This document shows positions 27,559 to 35,884 of a stretch of 64,000 bases of DNA, in pieces. A model generated the notes under the pieces. The model worked only from the letters and a program-made list of their open reading frames with translations. It had not been told where the DNA came from and did not search any database. This DNA is from Congzhengia minquanensis (GTDB lineage Bacteria > Bacillota > Clostridia > UBA1381 > UBA9506), in contig NZ_JACRSU010000005.1 of assembly GCF_014384785.1 (NCBI RefSeq), positions 1 through 64,000 of the forward strand, read 5' to 3'. A program made the translations under genes and the position numbers. The stretch's first letter is position 1; the number at the start of each line of letters is the position of its first letter.

Positions 27559-29279
27559 CAGCTCTGCCCCAACGGTATTTCAACAAGCGTACCGCCGTCA
27601 AAACCGCTGTCCTGCCCGCTATCTGCCATACCGTCTTCATTTCCAATCGGAATTTCCACAAGGGGCGTACCTGCTCCGCCCTGCGGTTCTCCGCCCGATT
27701 GCGCCTGCTGCATAGCTTCCGCCTGCTGCCTGCGCTTCATCGTAAGCTCTTCCAAATCCCGAATCAGCTTGTCTTTTCCATCAAAATTCAAATTTTTTAA
27801 AATAAACGACGCATTTTCAAAATTGTCCGGGTTTAATAACCCCGCATTGTTCAATTCCAAAATCAGCTGGTTGTGGGTTGCCCGCTGGTAGGGATTGTTC
27901 TTCTCCACCGTCAGCGATATATCAAACACAGAACGCTCGCCGCCAGAAAACAATTCCGCCGAAGAAACAGAGCGATATTCATTCTTGCCGTCGTCCCCGG
28001 TAACGCGAAAAATCCGGGGCTCGTCATAAAACTCCCGAATCAATTCCACCACCAAACGCACCATCTGCTCAAAGGCAATATATGAAAAGGTCACACTATC
28101 CCGCACCAGCTTGTCTGAAGCCGTCTGCAAAGCCGTAATGGCCGAGGCCGCCGTCACACCGCCGTTCGACCCGCCCTGGGCAAAATCCCGGTTTCCCGTA
28201 ATCTCTTTTAATTCCGCTATCTTGTTGTTCCTGTGCTCCACAATATAGTTTGGCAGCTGGGCCACATTCAAAGGAGCCGCCCGTGTCTCGTCCAAACTTC
28301 CCCGAACATGCACCAGCGGCCGGGAAACGTCCAAAAATTCATCTTCGTTCACACCGCTGTTCTCCGAAAAGAAATACCGGTCCTGGGCACAAATCAAACA
28401 CTTGCGGTTAATGGCCTCGTCCAAACGGTCAATATACGCCTGCATGTCCTTTGCCACGTCCACAAGCCCCAAACCGGTCAGCTCTCCCGGAACAGGATTT
28501 AACAAATCAAAAATAAAGGGATACTCCCCATGGGCATAAAACCCGTTTTGAAACTGCTTCCCCTCGTCCTCACTGGAAAATAAAACACGGCTGCCCGAAA
28601 ACCGGGCAAAATGTAAAATCCGCCGCCCGCCTTTTTCAAGCTTTTTATAATAGGCGTCGGTAATCACAACCGTCCGATATGCGTCCTCACCGGCAAGCTC
28701 TTTCTGCTCGTCATACTGCATCTGCATCGAAACGCCCTCTAAATTGTCATAAACCGCGCAAAAATCCTCCGCGTCCATAAACGTGTCATAAAAAATATAC
28801 TTCGATTCCGAAAGCGAAACCGCGTCCGGCTGCCAGGTCAGGTTTAACAACTCCACGTCTTTCACTTCAATGTCGCCCCGGCCGCCCTCCGCGTCCGGAT
28901 TAAAAAACACGCCATAAGCCGCCGTGCCCGAAATCAGCTTGTTGTAAAGGTTTAAGTCATACGTCCGTTTAAAGGCGCACCGCTCCAAAATAAAGGGCAC
29001 AATCTCCGTCAAAACTTTTGCGCTTTCCTCGTCTTTGGGCTCCCTGGGCAAAATGTTTGCAGCAGGATAGTTGTCCATCAAATCCGCATGCTTATACTGA
29101 ATGGCGTTAAAAATATGCCCGCTATGCGACTTCGGACGGCCTGCCCCTGCCGCAAAGCCTCCCTGATATTCCGTCTGCTGCTGTTTAAACCAAAGCCGCG
29201 ACTGCTTCACCCGCTCCCGAAACCCGGAAAGAGAAGAGCGATATTGCACATAACAGCTTTTCATCTTCTCAAAATCCAT
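27558..29279 (-). CDS. podovirus-like portal protein
   Basis: 573 residues from ATG 29279 (AGGAG at 9 bases). Helical N-terminus with Arg/Tyr (RVKQSRLWFKQQQTEYQGG), a clip/stem part around DMQAYIDRLDEAINRKCL, and a C-terminal Gln-rich crown with MKRRQQAEAMQQAQSGGEPQGG. Length and organisation fit the larger portals of short-tailed phages. It makes the dodecameric vertex for packaging and ejection. Upstream lies a small coiled-coil gene, downstream terL. Confidence 0.82.
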   Translation of the reverse strand: MDFEKMKSCYVQYRSSLSGFRERVKQSRLWFKQQQTEYQGGFAAGAGRPKSHSGHIFNAIQYKHADLMDNYPAANILPREPKDEESAKVLTEIVPFILERCAFKRTYDLNLYNKLISGTAAYGVFFNPDAEGGRGDIEVKDVELLNLTWQPDAVSLSESKYIFYDTFMDAEDFCAVYDNLEGVSMQMQYDEQKELAGEDAYRTVVITDAYYKKLEKGGRRILHFARFSGSRVLFSSEDEGKQFQNGFYAHGEYPFIFDLLNPVPGELTGLGLVDVAKDMQAYIDRLDEAINRKCLICAQDRYFFSENSGVNEDEFLDVSRPLVHVRGSLDETRAAPLNVAQLPNYIVEHRNNKIAELKEITGNRDFAQGGSNGGVTAASAITALQTASDKLVRDSVTFSYIAFEQMVRLVVELIREFYDEPRIFRVTGDDGKNEYRSVSSAELFSGGERSVFDISLTVEKNNPYQRATHNQLILELNNAGLLNPDNFENASFILKNLNFDGKDKLIRDLEELTMKRRQQAEAMQQAQSGGEPQGGAGTPLVEIPIGNEDGMADSGQDSGFDGGTLVEIPLGQS

Positions 29280-29291
29280 ACGCAAAAACTC

Positions 29292-29573
29292 CTATATCTG
29301 ACTAAAAATATCCCGAATGTCGTCCTCTGCATCGGCAATGCGCTTCTCCAAGCCAGTCACCGTCGCTGTCAATATATCAAGCTCTGCGCTCAAACTTTCC
29401 ACATCTCCCCGCAAAAGCTTAATATCCGCAGCCAAAGCAGACAAATCCGCCGCTGCCGCTGCCTTTTGCGTCTCCTGCTCCCGCACATAATTTTCAATCC
29501 GGTTCAAGGCGTCACAAAGAACCATCACCACTTCCCGCATATTTTCACTTCTCGGCCTTAAAAACTTAATCAT
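29292..29573 (-). CDS. small coiled-coil phage protein
   Basis: 93 residues, almost one continuous coiled coil with heptads of Leu/Ile/Ala from about residue 35 to 90. It begins 36 bases before a repeat block and stops 12 bases before the portal start. Unknown function; a packaging or head-assembly helper is possible. Confidence 0.6.
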   Translation of the reverse strand: MIKFLRPRSENMREVVMVLCDALNRIENYVREQETQKAAAAADLSALAADIKLLRGDVESLSAELDILTATVTGLEKRIADAEDDIRDIFSQI

Positions 29574-29589
29574 GCTTTACATTCTCCTC

Positions 29590-29817
29590 GTCGGAGCAAA
29601 CTCAGCTCCGTTCGCAATTTTCTTTCGAAAATTCCTCACGCCATTTCGCCATTGCTCCGTGGTTCGCGCCGTTCCAATCAGGCTGCGCCATTGGCTTGCC
29701 CTCTTGGGGCGCTATCACATGGGCGCTATTTGCAAAATTAAAAATTTTGATAGCGCTCCATCTTTCCCAAAAGGCTTATGCCTTTCACCCGTTCCGAGTG
29801 CAGGCGGGAACCCTATT
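29590..29817 (-). repeat. composite repeat between small terminase and coiled-coil gene
   Basis: CGTCGGAGCAAACTCAGC entry, then B-type palindrome (to 29762) nearly identical to that at 25786-25830, then the shared tail GTTCCGAGTGCAGGCGGGAA. Confidence 0.8.
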
Positions 29818-29828
29818 CTTCTGCCGTA

Positions 29829-30052
29829 GGCGCGTCACCACAAGCTACGCCTGCTCGTTTTTGCCAAAACCGCAAAAACTTCGCTTGCTCCGCTGTGGTT
29901 CAGCCGTCAACGTTTGCCAATCGCGCAGCACTTTGTTTGCGCTCTTGGAACGTTTTGACATGGGCGCTGTTACCCAAATTAAAATTTGGACAGCGCTCCA
30001 TCTATCCCACAAAGCCTTTCCCCCTCCGGGGGCTTTGCGGGAGCCCTATTCT
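29829..30052 (-). repeat. composite repeat ending at the terS stop
   Basis: Diverged B-type palindrome (GGGCGCTGTTACCC..AATTTGGACAGCGCTCC) followed by A-type arms CCCACAAAGCC/GGGGGCTTTGCGGGA. The terS stop codon TAG is read as part of the repeat end. Confidence 0.8.
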
Positions 30053-30606
30053 CCTGCCGTAGGCAGAAGAATAATGCCAGTCGGCCTTTCGTCGTCTACT
30101 AACTCACGTTTATCGCCCCAGCGGTCCGGCACACGGTTTTTCAAGTAAAACATATCCGCAGTCACATCAGGCGGAACAAACACTTCTTCCTCGGCATATT
30201 CAATGCGCTCAATCTCTTTCACCTTTTTCCCGTTCTCGAAAACGGTTTCCCGCACTTTAACGGGCTTTTTCACAACGGCTTTCATGCCGCAGGCTTTTTC
30301 AAACAATGCGTTTTCCACCTCGGCATTCGCCTCGTCCGCGCCCGCGCGTAAGACGGCCGAAAGCGCCTCATATTTGCCCTTATAAATCTTAAAAGTCGAA
30401 TAGGCAATTCCAAGTTTTTTCGCAACCTCTTCATCGGTCCACCCCATACGCTTCCAGCACAGAATAAGCTTTAGCTTAGGCTCCACAAAGCGGTGATACT
30501 TGTCCTTTTTCCCAGGCGCAGTTTTCTTTTTTTTCCCGTGAGATTCCCGGCCTTTTTTGCCGTCTCGTTTTTCATGGCCGAAATTAGAGCCAATTTCATC
30601 TGCCAT
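30046..30606 (-). CDS. terS: terminase small subunit
   Basis: 186 residues from ATG 30606 (GGAGG at 10 bases; a GTG six bases upstream is possible). Lys-rich N-terminus, then a helix-turn-helix (WTDEEVAKKLGIAYSTFKIYKGKY), a central oligomerisation part, and the C-terminal signature ADMFYLKNRVPDRWGDKREL. It recognises the packaging site and loads the large subunit. Repeats flank both sides. Confidence 0.9.
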   Translation of the reverse strand: MADEIGSNFGHEKRDGKKGRESHGKKKKTAPGKKDKYHRFVEPKLKLILCWKRMGWTDEEVAKKLGIAYSTFKIYKGKYEALSAVLRAGADEANAEVENALFEKACGMKAVVKKPVKVRETVFENGKKVKEIERIEYAEEEVFVPPDVTADMFYLKNRVPDRWGDKRELVDDERPTGIILLPTAGE

Positions 30607-30685
30607 ATCCACACCGCCTCCTGAAAACTCATTCTATCCGCAGTTTACACCCCGCACCCCTTTTGTTACCGCCATTTTTTCGCAA

Positions 30686-30920
30686 CTCGTCGGGACAAAT
30701 TCCGCTATAGTCGGTTTGGCTATTTGCAAAACCTCCAACCGCTCCATTGTCCCTCCTCTTTCGCAAAAAGTCACGCTCGGCTCGCCTGTTCGGTTGCAAG
30801 CGCCCTCACAACGGTTCGCTGTCGCTAACAACTTTTTGCGAATATGGCGCCATCGTCGCGGCAAGCTCCTTCTTCCCACAACGCCTTATTCCCCTCCGGG
30901 GGCTTTGCGGGAGCCCTAAC
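30686..30920 (-). repeat. composite repeat between rep and terS
   Basis: Two stretches with family features: CGTCGGGACAAATTCCGC at 30687 and the CCCACAACGCC/GGGGGCTTTGCGGGA arms near 30875-30915. The rep frame runs into it at the C-terminus. Confidence 0.75.
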
Positions 30921-31690
30921 GCTTCGCGGCCCTCCCTTTTCAAGGCTTTTGGGCGCTCACATATTCGCCTTAACCTCACATATGCGTAATATTCGCCTGT
31001 CAAATCGCTGATAATGTATTCCACGCCTAAAAGCCGATAACCGGGATAGAGCTTTTCCAAACTCTCCCGGTCTTCAAAATTGCAAATAAGTCCTGCACGC
31101 TTCCTGCTCACCCGCTGGTCGCTCACCTTTTTCGTCTTGTCCGGGTCTTTTAAGTTCCGCGAGCAGTTATAACGCCGAAAATAAAGCTTTTGCTTTGTCA
31201 TGTAAACCGACAACCCCACCAGCCCGTTATCGTCAAACTGCAAACGCTTTGTGTTGGCTCTCCCAGCTGTCCAAAGGGCTTCCAAGTCGTCACGGCTTAC
31301 ACCGCCTGTCACAATCAGGTGATGATGCACCCTGCCAGAACGGCTGCCCTTTTCCGTAACAGATATGTATTTAAACTCCACTCCTGCGGCTTTATACAGC
31401 CTCCGCACCCGACGAAAAAAATTTCTCAAATCCTTTTTTGCCGCATCTTCCGTTTCCGGCATGCACTCGTCTTTGTAGGTCAAATGCAGTGCCAAATCAC
31501 GGCTGCAAAAATTTGCATGCACCAGCCGCGTTAAATGCCGCCTGCTGTTTTTTTCGTTTAGCCGCGCCTGACATTCACCGGTTGGCTGAAACCTTCCCCG
31601 CTTCGATTTTGTTTTCTTGTAAACGGGAAAACACTGCGCGTCTAAAAATTCACCGCAAAAATACCTCACTTCACGATATTTACTCCTCAC
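30806..31690 (-). CDS. HUH rolling-circle replication initiator
   Basis: 294 residues from GTG 31690 (GGAG at 8 bases); the frame is open farther upstream but only through repeat DNA. The HUH metal site is in SGRVHHHLIVTGG (about residue 137-149), and the nicking tyrosine is probably in SVYMTKQKLYF; the following RRYNCSRNLKDPDK is typical of the Rep_ORF2-G2P-like Rep family of Microviridae, plasmids and some prophages. It nicks the double-strand origin and starts rolling-circle copying. No helicase, primase or SSB is seen in the element. The last 40 residues come from repeat DNA. Confidence 0.8.
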   Translation of the reverse strand: MRSKYREVRYFCGEFLDAQCFPVYKKTKSKRGRFQPTGECQARLNEKNSRRHLTRLVHANFCSRDLALHLTYKDECMPETEDAAKKDLRNFFRRVRRLYKAAGVEFKYISVTEKGSRSGRVHHHLIVTGGVSRDDLEALWTAGRANTKRLQFDDNGLVGLSVYMTKQKLYFRRYNCSRNLKDPDKTKKVSDQRVSRKRAGLICNFEDRESLEKLYPGYRLLGVEYIISDLTGEYYAYVRLRRICERPKALKREGREALGLPQSPRRGIRRCGKKELAATMAPYSQKVVSDSEPL

Positions 31691-31731
31691 AATATCAACT
31701 CCGGTCCTTAATTTAATATTGCATACAAGCC

Positions 31732-31933
31732 CGCGTCGCAGCAAGCTACGTTTACTCGTTTTTGCCAAAACCGCAAAAACTTCGTCCACTTCGCTGCTGC
31801 TCCTTTTCCCCACGAAGCCTCACCACTTCGTTGGCTTCGTGGGGGCCCCATTATTATCCCCTCGGGGGCATTTCGCCCGTTCCCTTGCTCCTCCTCTTTC
31901 CCACAAGGCGCAAGCCGCCTTGCGGGAGCCCTG
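31732..31933 (-). repeat. composite repeat upstream of rep
   Basis: B-type left half (GTTTTTGCCAAAACCGCAAA shared with 25680s and 29860s), then two A-type hairpins (CCCCACGAAGCC/GGCTTCGTGGGG and CCCACAAGGCG/CGCCTTGCGGGA). Confidence 0.8.
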
Positions 31934-31981
31934 GCGCTTCGCGTCTTAGCGGAAGCCGCTCCGTTTCGGGTCTTTATTTAT

Positions 31982-32263
31982 CTATTTAAAAATCCGTTCC
32001 CAAAACTCTAAATAAAATTTTTCTCTCAAATTATAAAGCTTTTTTTCGCTTACATAAAATTTAATCGATATTCCGCTAACCGAAAACTCCGGCTTTGTCA
32101 AAAGAGCAAACAGCGCGTCCGAATCAGCGCCGCCAACATCGACACACAATTTACAAATTAAGTCCCGATATGATTTCGGCAAACTGTGAAAATTTGCACA
32201 CAAAAAATATACAAGCCCCTGCTTATAATAGGAAAGCCGAATCCCTCTCTTTTTTTTGAACAT
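31982..32263 (-). CDS. hypothetical phage protein
   Basis: 93 residues, basic, mostly helical (SYYKQGLVYFLCANFHSLP). ATG 32263 has GGGGAG at 7 bases. No family recognised; it precedes rep in the early operon and could be a replication or regulatory helper. Confidence 0.6.
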   Translation of the reverse strand: MFKKKRGIRLSYYKQGLVYFLCANFHSLPKSYRDLICKLCVDVGGADSDALFALLTKPEFSVSGISIKFYVSEKKLYNLREKFYLEFWERIFK

Positions 32264-32312
32264 ATTAAATCTCCCCGTTCCTGCTGCATACCGGAATTAT
32301 ACTTACCGCCTT

Positions 32313-32681
32313 TTACAATCTATATAGCCCATACTTTTTAAAATACAAATCGTCCTCGCTCCAACATGGATAAATCTCTTTCAAATAATCCCGAATTTTC
32401 TCCTTAATTTCCTCACGCCTTACTGTATGGTCATAATCATAATGACACTGACAGCACAACGTCACCACATTTTCCTCAATCCCCAACCCGCCGTGGGAAC
32501 GCGGTATGTAATGCGCATTCGGCATTGCCTCCCGGTTTCCGCATAAAATGCAGCTGCCTCCATCCCGTGCCCAAACCGCGTCTTTCACTTTTTTTGTAAT
32601 ATCCAATTGTTTCGTCCTACTTTTCACTTTAATCCACGCTCCCTCCACACTCATATTTTTAATGCGCTCATAGTTTGTCAT
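32313..32681 (-). CDS. HNH endonuclease
   Basis: 122 residues. Zinc-ribbon/HNH layout: CILCGNREAMPNAHYIPRSH, then NVVTLCCQCHYDYDH. Two CxxC pairs hold zinc and the His residues form the beta-beta-alpha metal active site. Phage HNH proteins often stimulate terminase cleavage; here it is several genes away from the terminases in transcription order, across rep, so the role is less certain. ATG 32681 overlaps the preceding gene by 14 bases. Confidence 0.85.
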   Translation of the reverse strand: MTNYERIKNMSVEGAWIKVKSRTKQLDITKKVKDAVWARDGGSCILCGNREAMPNAHYIPRSHGGLGIEENVVTLCCQCHYDYDHTVRREEIKEKIRDYLKEIYPCWSEDDLYFKKYGLYRL

Positions 32682-33066
32682 TGCTGGTCACTCCCTTCAA
32701 AACATCAATACTATATTCGAAATCAACAAACCGTTCGCATAAAGGGCGATTAATACCGTTTCCAAGCCTTGTATAGATTAATTCCATATCTTCTGCCGTA
32801 AAATTTGTACCCAAGAATTTATTAATACCGCCGCGCATAAACTTATGAAATCTATCGTTTTTTGCCTTTGTTGGGAATGGCTCTGTTTTAAACGCTGCCC
32901 TTGAAAACCATTCAAGCACCTTACATTCCACGTCAAGTACAGAGTTGCAATTTTCTAATATAAAATACTCATTTGCGTCTCTGTGGGCAACAAATTCCCC
33001 ATCAGCGTTTATAAAGCTGTTCGGGAAACATCTCATCAGCTCTTTTGCCACTTCATATTTATCCAT
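32668..33066 (-). CDS. hypothetical phage protein
   Basis: 132 residues from ATG 33066 (GAGGGAG at 10 bases). Soluble alpha/beta protein with YFILENCNSVLDVECKVLEW in the middle and a TRLGNGINRPL motif late. It resembles a common early-region phage protein of unknown function. Overlaps both neighbours, so it is translationally coupled. Confidence 0.65.
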   Translation of the reverse strand: MDKYEVAKELMRCFPNSFINADGEFVAHRDANEYFILENCNSVLDVECKVLEWFSRAAFKTEPFPTKAKNDRFHKFMRGGINKFLGTNFTAEDMELIYTRLGNGINRPLCERFVDFEYSIDVLKGVTSNDKL

Positions 33067-33436
33067 TATTTTCACGCTCCCTCAACGCCTGTTCTGCCTC
33101 TTCGCGGGTTAGAAATACGGTTTTGCCAATTGCATCTTCCGAAAATCCGTTTGTATTGCTATAAATACCTTTTCCATCTTTTAGTTCCCATCCATACAAA
33201 GTACTGCATTTTGAGAAATGAATTGCAATTACTATATATTCCTGAATAAAGCCCCTGTCACATCTTGGTTCATACACTGTATCCCCAACCTTACACGGAA
33301 ATTCAACAGCATTTACGGTGGGTGCTTTTTCCACAGCTTCCAACGCATCTTTTACACTCATAACGTCATACCCAAACTGTGTAAATACGTCAGATATGTA
33401 ATCGTATAGCTTATCAGCGTCTATTAATCTACTCAT
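33059..33436 (-). CDS. hypothetical phage early protein
   Basis: 125 residues from ATG 33436 (GGGGG upstream). It begins with SRLIDADKL, a widespread start among small Clostridia phage proteins; a KVGDTVYEPRCDRGFIQEY segment suggests a small beta-barrel domain. Function unknown. Confidence 0.65.
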   Translation of the reverse strand: MSRLIDADKLYDYISDVFTQFGYDVMSVKDALEAVEKAPTVNAVEFPCKVGDTVYEPRCDRGFIQEYIVIAIHFSKCSTLYGWELKDGKGIYSNTNGFSEDAIGKTVFLTREEAEQALRERENNG

Positions 33437-33452
33437 TATTTGTCCCCCTCTC

Positions 33453-33629
33453 CTATCCGTGAACTCGGATACATTTTTTCTCGCAGTCCTCAAATTCAAT
33501 ATCTATCAATCCATAATCAGCAAGTGCATAGATAAGTGGTATTTCACACTCATGGCAGTAAGTTTGTCCGTCAAAGATATACGTGTCTTCCTTTCGGTCA
33601 TTTTTCCCGCATTGGCCGCATTTTACCAT
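33453..33629 (-). CDS. small zinc-ribbon protein
   Basis: 58 residues from ATG 33629 (AAGGAG upstream). Two CxxC knuckles (CGQCG and CHEC) 19 residues apart form a zinc ribbon, followed by an acidic tail with CEKKC. Probably binds nucleic acid or protein; no family assigned. Confidence 0.6.
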   Translation of the reverse strand: MVKCGQCGKNDRKEDTYIFDGQTYCHECEIPLIYALADYGLIDIEFEDCEKKCIRVHG

Positions 33630-33692
33630 TATTCCGCTCCTTTCACTCCACGCCGTAATCATCATATACTGATAGCAGTAGCTTCCAGCCGC

Positions 33693-33785
33693 TCATCTGC
33701 GCCGCAAGTGGCTTGTTTTGCGGGGAAGCCTTGCATGGGCGCCGTTTCCGAAATCAAAGATTTCGACGGGGCCGCAACGGGGTGA
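33693..33785 (-). repeat. diverged B-type palindrome
   Basis: CATGGGCGCCGTTTCCGAAATC..GATTTCGACGGGGCCGC is a changed version of the B-type palindrome. It lies just before a plus-strand gene whose ribosome site is at its edge. Confidence 0.6.
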
Positions 33786-33790
33786 TTTTT

Positions 33791-33973
33791 TTGAATCCAT
33801 GTGAATTAGTAACTTTAATATCTTCTCTTGCCTGTGCCATCTCCAAAACATTCAGTCCAGAAGATACGGCCATCCTCGCCGCAGTCTTTACTCAGCTGGG
33901 AGATTCCCTCGCTACTATCCTTGCCGCTGGGGAATTGTGTGAAAACGATGAGGAGGGCGACAGCCAAAACTAA
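33791..33973 (+). CDS. DUF6774-like small protein
   Basis: 60 residues from TTG 33791 with GGGGTGA upstream. It has an NPCELVTLISSLACAI start and LAAVFTQLGDSLATILA, the pattern of the small DUF6774 proteins of Clostridia (function unknown). It is the only plus-strand gene inside the minus-strand early block and has no partner. The stretch to 34047 holds nothing else. Confidence 0.6.
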   Translation: MNPCELVTLISSLACAISKTFSPEDTAILAAVFTQLGDSLATILAAGELCENDEEGDSQN

Positions 33974-34047
33974 AACGGCAATTCATCTTTATCCGCCGCC
34001 GGCAAACCAACAGGCCGCACCCAAAACAATCCATCTTTACTGTATTT

Positions 34048-34791
34048 TTACACATATTTCCTACCTCTTGCTGTCTTGTCCGCTTCTTCCACAATCACGT
34101 CTGCCGATTCTGTAATATTTAAAAACGCCGCCCGAACACCTTCTAACGCACAGTCCTTTCCCACAGCGCAAAGTCCGAGCACCGCAAGTCCTTTTATGTT
34201 CCGCGCCTGCATCTGAATCTCAGAAAAAACGCCGCCCTCCAAAATGCCACGCATTTCCTCACACAAACATTCACACCGCTCTTTTGCCTGTTCCAACTCT
34301 CCCTCAAAGCCCACAATCATCTCTGTATAGTCCGCAACCGCCTTATTGTGCTCCGCCAAAATACGCTGTTTTTCTCCTTTTGCGTCTTTTAATTGCTGCT
34401 CCAACTGTTTGATATATATATCATCAATTGATTCTTTCGCCTTCTTGCTTTTTTTACCCCGCAAATCATACTTTGCAATCTGTTTCGATATGGCAGTCGT
34501 CCCTGTCCCAAACCGCTCCGCAATTTCGTCAAGCGTCAGCCTGTCCAAAACATACCCGCGCAGCCGTTCAATGTTTTCCTCGTTCCACTCGACCCTGCCG
34601 GCAGCTGGCCTGCGAAATTCTTTATATCGCTTACTCGTTACGTCCTCCGGCAGCGGAACACCATTTTTTTGCAAAACCCCAACAATATCTGCCGGGCTGC
34701 ACAGATTCAGGTCTGCTAAAATTCCAATCTGTGCGGCCTTGTCAGCGCTTTCACTATAATCTTTTACAATTTCGAACTCCGTCATTTCCAT
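34048..34791 (-). CDS. HTH and coiled-coil phage regulator
   Basis: 247 residues. Residues 67-115 form a helix-turn-helix (EENIERLRGYVLDRLTLDEI then AERFGTGTTAISKQIAKYD), followed by a basic patch, a long coiled coil (about 130-190) and a C-terminal helical domain. Its ATG comes right after the stop of the lipoprotein gene. Early location suggests a transcription or replication regulator. Confidence 0.65.
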   Translation of the reverse strand: MEMTEFEIVKDYSESADKAAQIGILADLNLCSPADIVGVLQKNGVPLPEDVTSKRYKEFRRPAAGRVEWNEENIERLRGYVLDRLTLDEIAERFGTGTTAISKQIAKYDLRGKKSKKAKESIDDIYIKQLEQQLKDAKGEKQRILAEHNKAVADYTEMIVGFEGELEQAKERCECLCEEMRGILEGGVFSEIQMQARNIKGLAVLGLCAVGKDCALEGVRAAFLNITESADVIVEEADKTARGRKYV

Positions 34792-35067
34792 CTATTGCTC
34801 TCCTTCAACAATGAAAAAAACTGATTCTTCTCGCATTTTCGGTTCTTTCAAACGCTTGTTTGCTTCTGACGTGCGATATGTAACGCCGCTTTTCCGCACT
34901 TCATAAATTTCCGGCTCTGTTTTTTGACACGACGAAATTAAGTTTGCAAACAAAGCAAACAAAAATGCAAACACCACCAGTTTCACCATGTTCTTCACAC
35001 CTTTTTCAAACCGTTTCCCGCCAACGCGACAATATAAATCTCTCAAATACTTTTTCACAGTAATCAA
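34792..35067 (-). CDS. small lipoprotein-like phage protein
   Basis: 91 residues in the full frame; a shorter start (ATG 34989, AAGGTG at 8 bases) gives a clean lipoprotein: hydrophobic VVFAFLFALFANL and lipobox ISSC. The mature part is short and charged. Phage lipoproteins expressed from early operons often give superinfection exclusion; that is an inference here. Confidence 0.55.
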   Translation of the reverse strand: MITVKKYLRDLYCRVGGKRFEKGVKNMVKLVVFAFLFALFANLISSCQKTEPEIYEVRKSGVTYRTSEANKRLKEPKMREESVFFIVEGEQ

Positions 35068-35348
35068 CCTTTCTTAATTTCTTCCTGCACAGCGGCCTCC
35101 GCGTCCTCTGCCATACTGCGCCAGCCAAACATCTTAACCGCAGGCTCCACTTCCTCCATGGGCGCAAACAGCGCCGACTGCCGCTCCTTGTTAAATAACA
35201 CCAACTCAAACCGCGCCGGCAGAAACGGATTTTCCTGCTTTAACACGCGCTTCCCTAAAAGAATATATTTTTTCTCTTTATAAAGCACAGCTTTTCCCAA
35301 ATTCAGCCTAATCTCCGGGTAGTCCAAACCACTCACCTCCCGTTTCAC
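35064..35348 (-). CDS. hypothetical phage protein
   Basis: 94 residues. The GTG start overlaps the excisionase-like stop codon (GTGA), which supports coupling; a TTG at 35327 has a better ribosome site (GGGAGG). Small beta-rich domain with YKEKKYILLGKRV. Unknown function. Confidence 0.6.
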   Translation of the reverse strand: MKREVSGLDYPEIRLNLGKAVLYKEKKYILLGKRVLKQENPFLPARFELVLFNKERQSALFAPMEEVEPAVKMFGWRSMAEDAEAAVQEEIKKG

Positions 35349-35512
35349 TCATCAAACGTCGCTTCCCATTCCTCAAGCTTCGCAAGTTCAATCTTCCATC
35401 GACCCTCAATCTTCCTGGCCGGAAATCCCTTCCTGTGCATCAACTCATAAGCCTTTGTCTGACCAATTCCATACATCTGCATAAATTTTTTCAAACTAAT
35501 GTACTTCGGCAT
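35345..35512 (-). CDS. excisionase-like small HTH protein
   Basis: 55 residues: begins PKYISLKKFMQMYGIGQTKA, then YELMHRKGFPARKIEGRWKI and a short acidic end. This is the winged-helix layout of HTH_17/excisionase proteins (recognition of a bent DNA site at the start, wing with RKIEGRW). Ribosome site AAGGAG at 9 bases. It overlaps both neighbouring genes. With the integrase it probably directs excision. It is too short for usual ORF length limits. Confidence 0.75.
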   Translation of the reverse strand: MPKYISLKKFMQMYGIGQTKAYELMHRKGFPARKIEGRWKIELAKLEEWEATFDE

Positions 35513-35717
35513 TTTTATTCGCTCCTTCCCACTCTTTTAAAATGTTCCCCACAAGGTCAAGCACAACCGCGCTCTGTGGCGTGCGCTTATACCCGGTAAT
35601 ATAACTCGACAATAACTGCGGTTTCAAATGATAGCCATATTTTTTCAGTTCTTCCAGCAAATCAAGCTGCGTTCTGCCAAGTTCCAGCAGCTTTATTTTA
35701 ATCGCTTTTCCCGTCAT
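35496..35717 (-). CDS. Cro-like early HTH protein
   Basis: 73 residues, helical, with IKIKLLELGRTQLDLLEELK and PQLLSSYITGYKRTPQS as helix-turn-helix, resembling small phage Cro/antirepressor-type proteins. First gene of the minus-strand early operon, downstream of the promoter at 36016-36044. Confidence 0.65.
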   Translation of the reverse strand: MTGKAIKIKLLELGRTQLDLLEELKKYGYHLKPQLLSSYITGYKRTPQSAVVLDLVGNILKEWEGANKNAEVH

Positions 35718-35779
35718 GGCTTTTCTCCTTTCGTCTTTTATGATTAATTTATCAATAAACCATTTTAAGGTAAAAACAA

Positions 35780-35884
35780 GATAACGCGCTTAGGTAGAGT
35801 TTGCATGATGATTTAAAGGGGGAGTGTCACCATGCGCCGTGTCGGGATTAACACTTTTGTTTTTACAAATTTCAGCGCGTTATC
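35780..35884. repeat. long-range inverted repeat
   Basis: GATAACGCGC (35780-35789) and GCGCGTTATC (35875-35884) are perfect inverted arms 85 bases apart. A second inverted pair, GTAAAAACAA/TTGTTTTTAC, lies in the same span, in an order that cannot nest with the first. Confidence 0.6.

Noticed and set aside
27028-27891. 287-residue plus-strand open frame opposite portal and terL
   Set aside because: Low-complexity, Arg/Pro/Leu-rich antisense product of two clear genes; no ribosome site.
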